Numbered from the stretch's first letter, positions 1 to 7,936 are shown. The stretch is DNA of 64,000 nt from Neoroseomonas rubea (GCF_016106015.1 NZ_JACADQ010000002.1:1-64000); one strand, 5' to 3'. Notes: generated by a model from the letters alone, not told the origin. A program made the numbers and translations.

Positions 1-1
1 C

Positions 2-802
2 GCGCTCGCGCCGCTCGGCTTCGCCGCGGCGGTGCGCGACGGCGTCCCGATGCTGGCGCGCGGGGAGGACCTCGCCATGGACTTTGCCCGGCGTCGCAAC
101 CCGGAGGCGCTGGGCGGCGGCATGGGCCTCGCGCTCCGCCTCGCCGCGCCGGCGCCGGGCCTGCTGCTGGCGACCCGCGACTGGGCGGAGATGGACGAAG
201 CGCTGGCCGCCGCCGCGGGGCAGCGGACCCTGGCGGAGACGCGCGAAGTTGCCGCCCTACTGCGTGGCGCGGGCGGCGGGGAGGATGGCGGCGGCCTCAG
301 CCAGGCCATCATGCTGACGCCGGAACTCTATTTGCCGGACGGAGCGACGGTCCTCGGCCTCGATCCGTCGCGGCCGGCCGACCCGGCGCGGGAGGCGGCG
401 GCGATGCGGGATCGGCTCGCAGCGCTGACCGCCGCCGACTTGCCTCCCATGCCGGCCTGGAGCTTCGCCATGCTGGCCGATCGGCGGGAGGGACCGGCGG
501 TGATCACTCGCTTCGTGCTGCTGTTCGAGGCGCAGGAAGCCGCCGGCGCCGCCGCGGCGGCTATGCTCGCGCGGCTCGCGGCCATGGAGGCGGGGCCCCG
601 CCGCCTTGGGCTTTCCAGCCTGCGGACGGTTGCGGAGCCGAGCGGGGTGGCCGAACTGCATCTCGCGGTGGTTGAGGCCCGGCTGCCCGCTAACGCCCCG
701 CGCGCTCTGGCGCGGGAGGTGCTGGACCGGGTCTTCGGCCGCAAGCCGTCGCCCATGGCGATCGGACAGGTTCCGCGCGCGGTCGTCGCGGATCCGCCCT
801 GA
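2..802 (+). CDS. Hypothetical protein, 5' end outside window
   Basis: The frame is already open at the first bases of the window and runs 266 codons to a TGA at 800-802, so the start most likely lies upstream; a GTG at 32 and an ATG at 50 are the first possible internal starts. The product is rich in Ala, Leu and Arg, with no membrane segment, signal peptide or motif that I recognise. It is followed after 56 nt by a TPR lipoprotein gene on the same strand, so the two could be cotranscribed. The function is unknown. Confidence 0.6.
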   Translation, partial: ALAPLGFAAAVRDGVPMLARGEDLAMDFARRRNPEALGGGMGLALRLAAPAPGLLLATRDWAEMDEALAAAAGQRTLAETREVAALLRGAGGGEDGGGLSQAIMLTPELYLPDGATVLGLDPSRPADPAREAAAMRDRLAALTAADLPPMPAWSFAMLADRREGPAVITRFVLLFEAQEAAGAAAAAMLARLAAMEAGPRRLGLSSLRTVAEPSGVAELHLAVVEARLPANAPRALAREVLDRVFGRKPSPMAIGQVPRAVVADPP

Positions 803-858
803 CCCACGCATCACGATCCGGCGTGGTGCGGCGCAGCGGCGGCGGGTAGAGTGCCTTC

Positions 859-2556
859 ATGAGCCGCCCCTTCGCGCCGCGCCGCCTCGCCTTCCTTGCC
901 GTTGCCCTCCTCGGCGCCTGCGCCGCGGCGGAGGGCACGCCTGGCCAGGCGGGCTTCAGCCCCTCCCCGAGCAACGCCTTCGGCGCCTACCTGGCCGGGC
1001 GCTTCGCGACGTCGGAGACCGATACGCGCGTGGCCGCCGATGCAATGCTCGCGGTGCTGCGCGCCGACCCCGACCAGCCGGAGGTGATCCAGCGCGCCTT
1101 CATCGCGACGCTGCTCGACGGCCGGCCGGAAGCCGTGCGGCTGGCGCGCCGCCTGCCCGACAACCCGCTCGCCGCCATGCTGATCGCCGGCACCGACGCC
1201 CAGGCCGGGCGCTGGGACCGCGCGGAGACGCGCATCCGCGCCCTGCCGCGCCAGGGGGCCTCCCAGTTGCTGCAGCCGCTGCTGCTCGCCTGGACGCTGC
1301 ATGGCAAGGGGCAGACGGATGCGGCGCTCGCCCTGCTGCGACCGCTCGCGGAAAGCGGGCGGCTGCGGACGCTCTATGCCATGCACGCCGCGCTGATCGC
1401 CGACCTCGCCGGCCGTTCGCGCGAAGCCGAGCGCTTCGTCCGCATCGCCATCGGCGATGGCACGCCGCCGACGCTGCGGCTGGTGCAGATCGCCGGCGGC
1501 ATCCTCGCCCGCGGAGGCAAGGAGGAGGAGGCGCAGCGCCTGCTCGAGATGCTCGGCCGCGGGCAGGACGAGCTGATGCTGCCCGCCGGCGCCGCGGCGC
1601 GGCGGGATTTCTTCGCGACGCGCCCGGTCGCCTCCCCGGTTGAGGGCATGGCCGAGGCGCATCTCGCGCTTGCGGGCGCGCTGCGCGGGCAGGGGGCGGC
1701 CGAATTCTCGCTGGCCCTCACGCGCCTGTCCCTGCGGCTGCGGCCAGGATTCGCGCCCGCCATGCTGCTGGCCGCCGATGCACTGGTGGATGAGAGGCAA
1801 TACGCCGCCGCGCTCGCCATGCTGGACCAGGTGCCGGCCGATGACCCGCTCGCCGCCACGGCCGGGCTGCGGCGCGCCACCGTGCTCGACCGGATGGACC
1901 GGGTCGAGGACGCGGCCGCGCAGCTGCGCCGCATCGCCGAGGCCCGGCCGGCGGCGTCGCAGCCGCATGCGCGCCTGGGCGACCTGTTCCGCGCCCGCAG
2001 CCGGTGGGACGAAGCGGTCACCGCCTATGACGAGGCTCTCCGCCGCATCGCGACCCCCGCCCCGGCGCAATGGCCGTTGTTCTACAGCCGCGGCATCGCG
2101 CTGGAGCGCGCTGGCCGCTGGCCGCTGGCCGAGGCGGATTTTCGCCGCGCGCTCGAGCTTAGCCCCGAACAGCCCTATGTGCTGAACTACCTCGGCTACA
2201 CCTGGGTGGAGCGCGGCGAGAACCTGGCCGAGGCGCGCAGGATGCTGGAACGCGCCGTGGCACTCCGCCCGCAGGACGGCAACATCGCCGACAGCCTCGG
2301 ATGGGCGCTGTTCAAGCTCAACGATCTGCCGGGCGCGATCCGCTGGCTGGAACGCGCCGTCGAGCTCGAACCCCGCAGCAGCGTCATCAACGACCACCTC
2401 GGCGATGCCTATTGGGCGGCGGGCCGCCGGCGGGAAGCGCAGTTCCAATGGCGCCGCGCGCTCGCCCTCGGGCCCGAGGGCGAGGAGGGGCCGAAGATCG
2501 AGGCCAAGCTGCGGGACGGCCTGCCGCAGAACCCGGTCGCGGAGAACCGCCGCTGA
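859..2556 (+). CDS. TPR-repeat lipoprotein
   Basis: This 565-residue protein begins with Arg residues, a hydrophobic stretch and a lipobox ending at Cys21 (LLGAC, 17-21), so it should be cleaved by signal peptidase II and anchored by lipid in the periplasm. The rest is alpha-helical. The second half (about 330-540) carries clear tetratricopeptide repeats with the Leu-Gly, Tyr and Ala-Leu spacing of the family, which normally form protein-protein scaffolds. The partner is unknown. The start is an ATG just before the signal sequence. Its stop overlaps the apparent CTG start of ispE, which implies cotranscription. TPR proteins in this position are usually annotated only by domain. Confidence 0.88.
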   Translation: MSRPFAPRRLAFLAVALLGACAAAEGTPGQAGFSPSPSNAFGAYLAGRFATSETDTRVAADAMLAVLRADPDQPEVIQRAFIATLLDGRPEAVRLARRLPDNPLAAMLIAGTDAQAGRWDRAETRIRALPRQGASQLLQPLLLAWTLHGKGQTDAALALLRPLAESGRLRTLYAMHAALIADLAGRSREAERFVRIAIGDGTPPTLRLVQIAGGILARGGKEEEAQRLLEMLGRGQDELMLPAGAAARRDFFATRPVASPVEGMAEAHLALAGALRGQGAAEFSLALTRLSLRLRPGFAPAMLLAADALVDERQYAAALAMLDQVPADDPLAATAGLRRATVLDRMDRVEDAAAQLRRIAEARPAASQPHARLGDLFRARSRWDEAVTAYDEALRRIATPAPAQWPLFYSRGIALERAGRWPLAEADFRRALELSPEQPYVLNYLGYTWVERGENLAEARRMLERAVALRPQDGNIADSLGWALFKLNDLPGAIRWLERAVELEPRSSVINDHLGDAYWAAGRRREAQFQWRRALALGPEGEEGPKIEAKLRDGLPQNPVAENRR

Positions 2557-3413
2557 GCGCCTGGGCTGCCGAGGCCGCCCCGGCCAAGGTCAACCTTCAC
2601 CTTCACGTCACGGGCCGCCGGCCGGACGGATATCACCTGCTCGACAGCCTGGTGGTCTTCGCCGGGGTGGGCGACGTGGTGCGGGCCGGCGGTGTCCGGG
2701 AGGGCTTTTCCGTCGCCGGGCCCGAAGCGGGCGCGCTAGCGGCCGAGGGCGACAATCTGGTGCTGCGCGCCGCCCGCGCGCTGGCGGAGGCGGCCGGCCT
2801 GTCCGCCCCCGTCGCCCTTGCGCTCGACAAGCACCTGCCGGTCGCATCCGGGATCGGCGGCGGCAGCGCGGATGCCGCCGCCGCGCTGCGGCTGCTGAAC
2901 CGCGTCTGGGGCCTTGGCTGGCCGGAAGCGCGGCTCGCCGCGCTCGCCCTCCCGCTCGGCGCCGATGTGCCGGCCTGCGTCGCGAGCCGCCCCTGCCGCA
3001 TGGGCGGGATCGGGGAGGCGCTGTCGCCCGCCCCCCGGCTGCCTGCCTTCGGCCTGGTGCTGGCCAATCCGCGCGTGGCGCTGGCGACGCCCGCGGTCTT
3101 CCGCGCGCGGTCCGGGGATTTTTCCGCCCCCGCCGCGCTGCCGCCCGGCTGGGAGGATGCGGCGGCGCTGGCGCGGGACCTCGGCGCGCTGCGCAACGAC
3201 CTGGAGGCGCCGGCGGTCGCGCTATGCCCGCCGGTGGCCGGGGTGTTGGGTGCGCTCCGCGCCCTGCCGGGCTGCCTGCTGGCGCGCATGAGCGGGTCGG
3301 GGGCAACCTGTTTCGGCGTGTTCGCGGAGGTGGCAGCGGCCGAGGATGCGGCGCGCCTTCTTCCCCCTGCCTGGTGGCGCTGGGGCGGGGGGCTTCACGC
3401 AGCACCCGGCTGA
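2553..3413 (+). CDS. ispE: 4-diphosphocytidyl-2-C-methyl-D-erythritol kinase
   Basis: IspE phosphorylates CDP-methylerythritol with ATP in the MEP pathway of isoprenoid precursor synthesis. The 286-residue product has all GHMP-kinase signatures: the N-terminal APAKVNLHLHV block with Lys12, the glycine-rich ATP loop GIGGGSADAA near residue 107, GADVP near 137, and the C-terminal MSGSGATCFG motif. In this frame there is no ATG, GTG or TTG between an ATG at 2448 and the conserved N-terminus. CTG at 2553 overlaps the TPR stop (CTGA), has GGAG eight bases upstream, and gives the usual family N-terminus, so I take it as the start. The ATG at 2448 would add 35 Arg/Pro/Gly-rich residues lying over the TPR gene. 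Confidence 0.93.
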   Translation: MSAWAAEAAPAKVNLHLHVTGRRPDGYHLLDSLVVFAGVGDVVRAGGVREGFSVAGPEAGALAAEGDNLVLRAARALAEAAGLSAPVALALDKHLPVASGIGGGSADAAAALRLLNRVWGLGWPEARLAALALPLGADVPACVASRPCRMGGIGEALSPAPRLPAFGLVLANPRVALATPAVFRARSGDFSAPAALPPGWEDAAALARDLGALRNDLEAPAVALCPPVAGVLGALRALPGCLLARMSGSGATCFGVFAEVAAAEDAARLLPPAWWRWGGGLHAAPG

Positions 3414-3432
3414 AGGCTATGACGCGCGCGGA

Positions 3433-3507
3433 TGGGGCGTCGCCAAGCGGTAAGGCAGCGGTTTTTGGTACCGCCATTCCCAGGTTCGAATCCTGGCGCC
3501 CCAACCA
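3433..3507 (+). tRNA. trnQ: tRNA-Gln (anticodon TTG)
   Basis: The acceptor stem pairs TGGGGCG (3433-3439) with CGCCCCA (3497-3503), followed by discriminator A and an encoded CCA (3505-3507). The anticodon arm GCGGT/ACCGC encloses a seven-base loop TTTTGGT with anticodon TTG, and the T arm carries GGTTCGAATCC. All three arms match bacterial tRNA-Gln. It lies 19 nt after ispE and may be read from the same transcript. Confidence 0.97.
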
Positions 3508-3531
3508 CGCAGTCGCGGTGTCGCAGTGCGT

Positions 3532-3555
3532 CCAGGAAATCTGAGGCTTTCCTGG
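3532..3555 (+). terminator. Hairpin downstream of tRNA-Gln, possible terminator
   Basis: CCAGGAAA (3532-3539) and TTTCCTGG (3548-3555) form a perfect 8-bp stem with an 8-nt loop, 24 nt after the tRNA. No T-run follows, so intrinsic termination is uncertain. It could also be the edge of the transposon remnant that begins just downstream. Confidence 0.35.
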
Positions 3556-3599
3556 GTGGTCATGGAACAGGACCCATGGCCATGCTGGCGACCGAGCCG

Positions 3600-3983
3600 A
3601 CCTTCCACCACAAAGCGCGCCACGGAGCGATTCGGCCAAACCGAGACGCTGACGAGGCTCCCTGCACGCAGCACCATAGCGGAGGTGATCCGCTACGCGC
3701 TGAACCACCGTGAAGGCCTGCTGCGATTCCTCGAAGAGCGCGCCCCAGCGAGCCCGACGCCAACCGCGTCGAGCGCGCTGCGCTGCCCCTGGCGCTCGGC
3801 CGCAAGAACGCGCTGTTCGCCGGCTGCGACGAGGGCGCCGAAGCCTGGGCTGCCATCGCCGCGCTGATCGAGTCCGCAAAGCTCAACGGCGTCGACCAGC
3901 AGCCATGCCTCAGCGACTTGCTGACCCGCCTCGCCGCAGGCTGGCAGCAAAGCCGCATCGATGAGTTGATGCCGTGGTGCTAG
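3600..3983 (+). pseudogene. IS66-family transposase, C-terminal remnant
   Basis: Two adjacent frames read as the last part of an IS66 TnpC transposase. The first holds LPARSTIAEVIRYALNH and REGLLRFLE (about 3660-3740). After a frameshift near 3741-3755 the next frame gives VERAALPLALGRKNALFAGC and continues to SRIDELMPWC and a TAG at 3981-3983. The N-terminal catalytic part of the transposase is missing, and no terminal inverted repeats or tnpA/tnpB were found. It is therefore a dead fragment left beside tRNA-Gln. Family assignment rests on the conserved C-terminal motifs. Confidence 0.85.
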
Positions 3984-4424
3984 GCGAAGCTTGGCCAAGC
4001 CTGAACGGCCACGCGGACAAGGGCAGCAGAGCAACGCTTCCGCTCATCATGACGTAACGCGACATGCACCGCGACGGTTCGCGGCGCGGATCCGAAGAGT
4101 TCGACCACGGGATGCAGGCTCAGCTCCGCGCGACCCACTCACGGCTCGCGCAAAAGGCGCGAGTGGGCGATGTCGCGCGCAACCCTGCCCAAGGGCGTAC
4201 GTTGACGCTTGCTTGAAATCCTGCAGCCGCTTCGGCCCACTCGTTGAGCCATCCTGCTCCGCCGACATCGGACAATGGACGCCGGCAACTCCTCGGAGGT
4301 GGCGCAATTGCGCAATGGGTGGGGTCGCCGGGATGAGAGGTCGAGGTCGTCGCGCAGCGCCCCGTAGCAACCATCCCGAGCGTGGCGCGTTCAGATGCCG
4401 ATGACCGGACGGGAGACCAGCACG
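3984..4424. other. Intergenic region upstream of dps
   Basis: No gene is supported here. The stretch holds a candidate stress promoter (4179-4203) and a 12-bp palindrome GCGCAATTGCGC (4302-4313). Parts may be further transposon debris, but no recognisable coding fragment was seen. Confidence 0.4.
4179..4203 (+). promoter_or_regulatory. Candidate EcfG-type promoter GCAAC-N16-CGTT
   Basis: GCAAC (4179-4183), a 16-base spacer and CGTT (4200-4203) match the motif found upstream of other stress genes in this window and differ by one base from the EcfG consensus GGAAC-N16/17-CGTT. It lies about 220 nt before dps, which would give a long leader, so it is the weakest placed copy. Confidence 0.35.
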
Positions 4425-4886
4425 ATGAAACCGCATCCTGGCCCGAAGGCGAAGTCGAATGACGGGGTCGTCGGAGGGCTCACGATCTTTCTGTCGGACA
4501 CATACCTGCTCATGGGCAAGTCCCAGGCCTGCCATTGGAACGTCACAGGCCCGAACTTCTACAGCCTGCACACCCTGTTCGAGAAGCAGTACAACGACCT
4601 TTTTGCGGCGGTGGACGTGCTGGCCGAACGCCTCCGCGCGCTGGGCAGCCCCGCGCCGATGACGGTCGAGGGAATGCTGGCCAACGCGACGCTGGAAGAG
4701 CCCCCGCGGATCCCCGACGCGTCGGGCATGGTACGCATGCTCAGCGAGGATCACGAGACGCTCTCGATCGCGGCGGCCACGCTCGCGGCGAAGACCGAAG
4801 ACGACCTCGCCACGCATGACCTTCTGGTGGCGCGCATCGCGGCGCATGACAAGGCCGCATGGATGCTGCGCAGCCATCTCGCCTGA
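4425..4886 (+). CDS. dps: Dps-family ferroxidase / DNA-protecting protein
   Basis: Dps proteins form 12-subunit shells that oxidise Fe(II) with peroxide, store the iron and protect DNA in starved or oxidatively stressed cells. In this 153-residue product the ferroxidase ligands line up by spacing with the E. coli set: His37 (in CHWNV), His49, Glu53, Asp64 and Glu68. I prefer the ATG at 4425, which has GGGAG nine bases upstream; an in-frame ATG at 4395 would add ten residues. The next gene, a DUF883-type membrane protein, follows after 30 nt, so the two look cotranscribed. Known members of this family are stationary-phase or general-stress genes. Confidence 0.93.
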   Translation: MKPHPGPKAKSNDGVVGGLTIFLSDTYLLMGKSQACHWNVTGPNFYSLHTLFEKQYNDLFAAVDVLAERLRALGSPAPMTVEGMLANATLEEPPRIPDASGMVRMLSEDHETLSIAAATLAAKTEDDLATHDLLVARIAAHDKAAWMLRSHLA

Positions 4887-4916
4887 CCCGCTCCCTCCTT
4901 CGAGGAAGAGAACAAG

Positions 4917-5225
4917 ATGTCGTCCAATGCCAACACCATCTCCGCCATCGGCGGAGCAGCGTCCGGGCTTGCCCGCACCGCGAAGGAGGCGGCCAGCACC
5001 GATATCGCCGCTCTGCGTGATCGGGTCGAGGCGCTGATGCGCGATCGCATCAGTCCGGCTCTGGCGGATGCCGCCGACCGGACGGAGGATGTCGCTCAAG
5101 GTGCAGTAGATTCGGTTCGCCGACAGGGTGGCGCGCTGTTGGCCGCCGTGCGTGTGCAACCGGTTGCTGCAATTGGCGCGGCGGCACTTGCTGGCCTCGC
5201 CTTGGGCCTGCTTCTGCGGCGCTGA
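4917..5225 (+). CDS. DUF883 (YqjD/ElaB-like) membrane-anchored protein
   Basis: This 102-residue protein has an amphipathic helical body and a single C-terminal membrane helix (about 80-99) rich in Ala, Gly and Leu, ending in Leu-Leu-Arg-Arg. This is the layout of the YqjD/ElaB/DUF883 family, whose E. coli members sit in the inner membrane and bind ribosomes in stationary phase. GAGGAAG lies 10-16 nt before the ATG. Its position directly after dps and the general-stress setting support the assignment. The molecular role in this organism is inferred from the family only. Confidence 0.82.
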   Translation: MSSNANTISAIGGAASGLARTAKEAASTDIAALRDRVEALMRDRISPALADAADRTEDVAQGAVDSVRRQGGALLAAVRVQPVAAIGAAALAGLALGLLLRR

Positions 5226-5532
5226 GCTCCCCGCGCGATCGCAGGGTCGGCAGCACTGCTGTCGGCTTGCCCCGGCCGGCTGCTCATTGACCGGGTCCAT
5301 CGGACAAATCCGTTGAGATCGCAGACCTGCTGATCGGAGCTCGGCGCCTCCGCCCGCAAGAGCTGATCTTGGAGCGAACGTCGCGCATCCGCGAAGTCGC
5401 GATGGGGAAGCATGCGGTCCGTCGCGACGCGGCGGAGGTTCGGCAGCCCCGACTTATGCGGAGATGGCTCGATGCCGCGGCCGACAGACGCGGTGATCGC
5501 TGCGATGCGTCGTTCAACCCAAGGAGATCCTC
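5226..5532. other. Intergenic region, no gene seen
   Basis: Short open frames exist but none has a ribosome site plus recognisable product. The only clear signal is the strong Shine-Dalgarno AAGGAG just before the gene at 5533. I found no GCAAC/CGTT promoter pair here. Confidence 0.4.
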
Positions 5533-6129
5533 ATGAACCCCATGATCGAGCGAGTGCGCGAGCACATGGCTGTTGTCGACAGCGATGGCGTGCGCATAGG
5601 AACTGTCGACCGCGTCGAGGGCGGGCGCATCAGGATTGGGCGGCGAGACGCCTCCCATCCTGACGATGGCGTTCACCAGTTCATCCCGCTGATTTCGATC
5701 GTGAGCGTCGACGAGGATACGGTGACGCTCGACGGCAAGGCGGACGCGATCCGCGAAGTGGAAGAATCCCGTGATGCGGATGTGCCGGACAAGATCGAGA
5801 AACCATCGACGTATTTTGCTGCGCCAATCGATGTTGTGACAGACAGCGAGTTGTCCGATGCGCAGAAGCACGACGCCCTTGGCACACTCGAGCAGGATGC
5901 GCGCCAGATGTCCGAGGCAACCGCCGAAGGCATGGCGGGTGGCGAACACAGCAACCTCGATGAGGTGCTGGACGCGAAGGCAAAGCTCGCGAGCCTGAAC
6001 GAAGAAGCAACGCACCCTGATGATGCCCAGACCAATAAGCTGGTCTGGATGATCCAAGCGCATCCCTTTTCGAGCCTAGCGATGGCTCTTGTCGCGGGGA
6101 TTGGCGTCGGTATGGCAGTCAAGCGCTGA
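5533..6129 (+). CDS. DUF2171 domain protein with C-terminal membrane helix
   Basis: The first 70 residues (VREHMAVVDSDGVRIGTVDRVEG and following) match the small beta-barrel DUF2171 module, related in fold to PRC barrels. The middle is acidic and helical, and the last about 20 residues (FSSLAMALVAGIGVGMAVKR) form one membrane helix like that of YqjD proteins. A textbook AAGGAG stands seven bases before the ATG. At 198 residues this is a two-part protein: a probable ligand- or ion-sensing barrel plus a DUF883-like anchored tail. Its function is unknown. The neighbours are stress genes. Confidence 0.82.
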   Translation: MNPMIERVREHMAVVDSDGVRIGTVDRVEGGRIRIGRRDASHPDDGVHQFIPLISIVSVDEDTVTLDGKADAIREVEESRDADVPDKIEKPSTYFAAPIDVVTDSELSDAQKHDALGTLEQDARQMSEATAEGMAGGEHSNLDEVLDAKAKLASLNEEATHPDDAQTNKLVWMIQAHPFSSLAMALVAGIGVGMAVKR

Positions 6130-6221
6130 ACAGATGCGTGAGTGGCCACGATCAGGGTGAACGCGCGCGAAGGCGCAAACCGAGCGCACTCACTCTAGGG
6201 GCAGGAGCCTGGTCTGGCGGA

Positions 6222-6246
6222 GCAACTTGTTGCTGGCAGGACCGTT
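6222..6246 (+). promoter_or_regulatory. Candidate EcfG-type promoter GCAAC-N16-CGTT
   Basis: GCAAC (6222-6226), 16 bases, CGTT (6243-6246), with 38 nt to the ATG of the PRC-barrel gene. The spacing and distance are nearly identical to those of the copy before the catalase gene. Confidence 0.6.
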
Positions 6247-6284
6247 AGGCTCGTGCCACCAGAGCCCCGAAAGGAACATGGACC

Positions 6285-6710
6285 ATGAACTTCGTCTTGA
6301 AGTGTGTGGGAGTTGCGGTCATCGCGGCGACGCCGTCGCTGGCGATCTCGCAGCCGGCGCCTCGGCCCGATCCGTCGACGATGCCGCAGGCAACGGTGCC
6401 GGCCCCAAGGACAGGAGCACCGATGGCGTCGGCGCAGGCGCGGCGTGCCAGCCAGATCATTGGCGCGAATGTCGTCAACGAGGAGAACAGGACCGTCGGT
6501 GAAGTCCACGACCTGATGATCATGCCGGAAGGCGGAGCCATCACCGCCGTGCTCTCGGTCGGTGGCTTCCTCGGCATGGGTGAGAGATACGTCGCCGTAC
6601 CGCTCGCCGATCTGCAGTGGAGTGCTGAACGCAACCGTTGGACACTGCCAGGCGCGACGGTCGATACCTTGAAGGCAAGGGCTGCATTCACCTACCCGGA
6701 ACGCGGCTGA
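6285..6710 (+). CDS. Exported PRC-barrel domain protein
   Basis: A signal peptide (residues 1 to about 24, hydrophobic core VGVAVIAATPSLAIS) precedes a Pro-rich linker and a PRC-barrel (about 55-140) with the typical RASQIIGANVVNEENRTVG entry and a VGGFLGMGERYVAVP strand pair. PRC barrels bind small partners in photosynthetic reaction centres and RNA maturation proteins; exported versions are common in stress islands of alphaproteobacteria and have no known biochemistry. At 141 residues it is full length. A candidate GCAAC/CGTT promoter lies 38 nt upstream and an 11-bp hairpin lies 18 nt downstream. Confidence 0.87.
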   Translation: MNFVLKCVGVAVIAATPSLAISQPAPRPDPSTMPQATVPAPRTGAPMASAQARRASQIIGANVVNEENRTVGEVHDLMIMPEGGAITAVLSVGGFLGMGERYVAVPLADLQWSAERNRWTLPGATVDTLKARAAFTYPERG

Positions 6711-6728
6711 GCATCGCTTCGGATGCCT

Positions 6729-6757
6729 GCGCCGGCGAGCCACCCGCTCGCCGGCGC
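6729..6757 (+). terminator. GC hairpin after the PRC-barrel gene
   Basis: GCGCCGGCGAG (6729-6739) pairs perfectly with CTCGCCGGCGC (6747-6757) around a 7-nt loop, 18 nt after the stop. There is no T-tract, so it may slow or stop transcription only partly. The inner arms GCCGGCGAG/CTCGCCGGC occur again at 63143-63164. Confidence 0.45.
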
Positions 6758-6947
6758 GCCGTGGCTCTCCGCGACGCGCCGGTCCGTGAACGTGCGCTTC
6801 GCAAGATCGATCCCGACCGGGCTTCCATCATGAGGCGCATCGCGCCGCGATTTCGTCATCCTGCCGCGGCGCGTAAGCCAACATACTGCGAAGGGGCAGT
6901 ACTCTCTACGCGTGTTGATCAGTATGGTGACCGTCCTAGCGCGGCTT

Positions 6948-6977
6948 GCCGGCCAGGGTGCGCGCACCCTGGCCGGC
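6948..6977. repeat. Perfect 30-bp palindrome
   Basis: The bases GCCGGCCAGGGTGCG (6948-6962) are followed directly by their exact reverse complement (6963-6977), so the 30 bases read the same on both strands with no spacer. It lies in a non-coding gap between convergent genes. It could be a bidirectional terminator hairpin or a protein-binding site. Confidence 0.9.
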
Positions 6978-7142
6978 GGCACGACGCATACGCTGTTTCC
7001 GCCTCGTCCCTGCTGGCCTGGCCTGCAGCGATCGAGCAGCTTCGACCTAGCGAGCGAAAAGGGTCCTGACGGGGCCACCGCACGTTGCCGCCCGCGGAGC
7101 CTATCTTAGGGAGGAAACGGCACCAGTGGAACCGCCCTCGCG

Positions 7143-7592
7143 TCACCCAGGCGCGATGGCGAGGTCGATCTGCCGCACTGCGTCACCGCGATCGCGCCGT
7201 TGAACGGCTTCGCGTGCCAGGGTGATGTGCCTAAGGCGCGCATCGTGCATCGGCTGGGCCGCCATCGAGGGGACGACACTACGGCTCAGCATCCGGGTCG
7301 CCGCACGTTCCAGAAGTTCATTTGCCAGACCCAGGTTGCCCTCGTTTACGGCGGCCCGCGCCTGGTCCAGCCACTGCCGCGTGTCGACCCAATCGGCATC
7401 GCGCGCATCGGCCATGGCGCCTTCGCGGTTCTGCTCGGGAACTGCCGGAATGCCAGGATTGGCCTGCTGGCGCTGCATCTCGGTGATGGCGGCATCTCCC
7501 GTGGCCTTCGTCGGCGGCGTCTGCGCCGCGATCGGCAGAGCGACGGCCAGCGCACCCAGGGCGATAAATCCCCGCATTGTCATGGTCATCAT
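7143..7592 (-). CDS. Small exported protein of unknown function
   Basis: This 149-residue protein has a signal peptide (MRGFIALGALAVALPIAAQ after a few Met/Thr residues) and a mature part rich in Ala, Arg and Gln that looks alpha-helical, with an ARAAVNEGNLGLANELLERAATR segment resembling a TPR-like helix pair. AAGGAG lies four to five bases before the first of two adjacent ATGs (7592 and 7589). A candidate GCAAC/CGTT promoter overlaps the end of the lipoprotein gene upstream, so it may be transcribed alone or with that gene. No family is recognised. Confidence 0.75.
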   Translation of the reverse strand: MMTMTMRGFIALGALAVALPIAAQTPPTKATGDAAITEMQRQQANPGIPAVPEQNREGAMADARDADWVDTRQWLDQARAAVNEGNLGLANELLERAATRMLSRSVVPSMAAQPMHDARLRHITLAREAVQRRDRGDAVRQIDLAIAPG

Positions 7593-7661
7593 GAATCTCC
7601 TTCGTGCGTGACGGCCCCTGCCTGCGGTGCGGATTGCGCCGCACCGCAGTGACGGATGTGA

Positions 7662-7844
7662 TCAACGAGGCTGGACGTAGACGGTTGCGGCCTCGCTCGA
7701 GGCAGGGGGCGTCACGATCATCGTCGTCGTCGCCGGTGCCTGACGAACCACGACCTGATCCGGCGGCCGGTTGTTGACCGTGCATCCCCCGAGCAACAAG
7801 GTTCCGAGCGCCGCGACATGTGCCGCACGGATGGAGATGTGCAT
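7662..7844 (-). CDS. Small lipoprotein, 60 residues
   Basis: Starting at the ATG at 7844 (GGAGAA seven bases upstream), the product has a charged N-terminus, a hydrophobic core and a lipobox LLGGC near residue 21, then a short Val/Thr/Pro-rich tail. It should be processed by signal peptidase II and lipid-anchored. The open frame extends upstream to 8006, but that part lacks a signal sequence and is less likely to be translated. It is followed 69 nt later by another exported-protein gene on the same strand. Its function is unknown. Confidence 0.72.
   Translation of the reverse strand: MHISIRAAHVAALGTLLLGGCTVNNRPPDQVVVRQAPATTTMIVTPPASSEAATVYVQPR
7664..7688 (-). promoter_or_regulatory. Candidate EcfG-type promoter GCAAC-N16-CGTT
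   Basis: Read on the minus strand, GCAAC (7688-7684), 16 bases and CGTT (7667-7664) lie 71 nt before the gene at 7592. The CGTT element runs into the TGA stop of the lipoprotein gene, so this promoter is embedded in a coding end. Confidence 0.45.
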
Positions 7845-7936
7845 GTCAGGTTCTCCGTAGTGGCCGAACAGCGCCTGTCGATGTGCAGTCGGGCCATGGG
7901 TGGCTGTCCCGCTCGGGGTCGAGCGTACAATCAATG

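Larger units (their letters stand above)
6711..7142. other. Convergent intergenic region with two inverted repeats
   Basis: This gap separates convergent genes and holds a strong hairpin (6729-6757) and a perfect 30-bp palindrome (6948-6977). No coding sequence is supported. Confidence 0.5.

Noticed and set aside
811-2448. 545-codon open frame on the minus strand
   Set aside because: It is antisense to the TPR lipoprotein gene, has no domain or ribosome site, and arises from the high-G+C codon pattern.
2405-3879. Long open frames on both strands over ispE and tRNA-Gln
   Set aside because: Arg/Pro-rich products without domains; they run through a certain tRNA and a conserved kinase gene.
4047-5300. 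417-codon minus-strand open frame over dps
   Set aside because: Shadow of the dps and DUF883 genes; no recognisable product.
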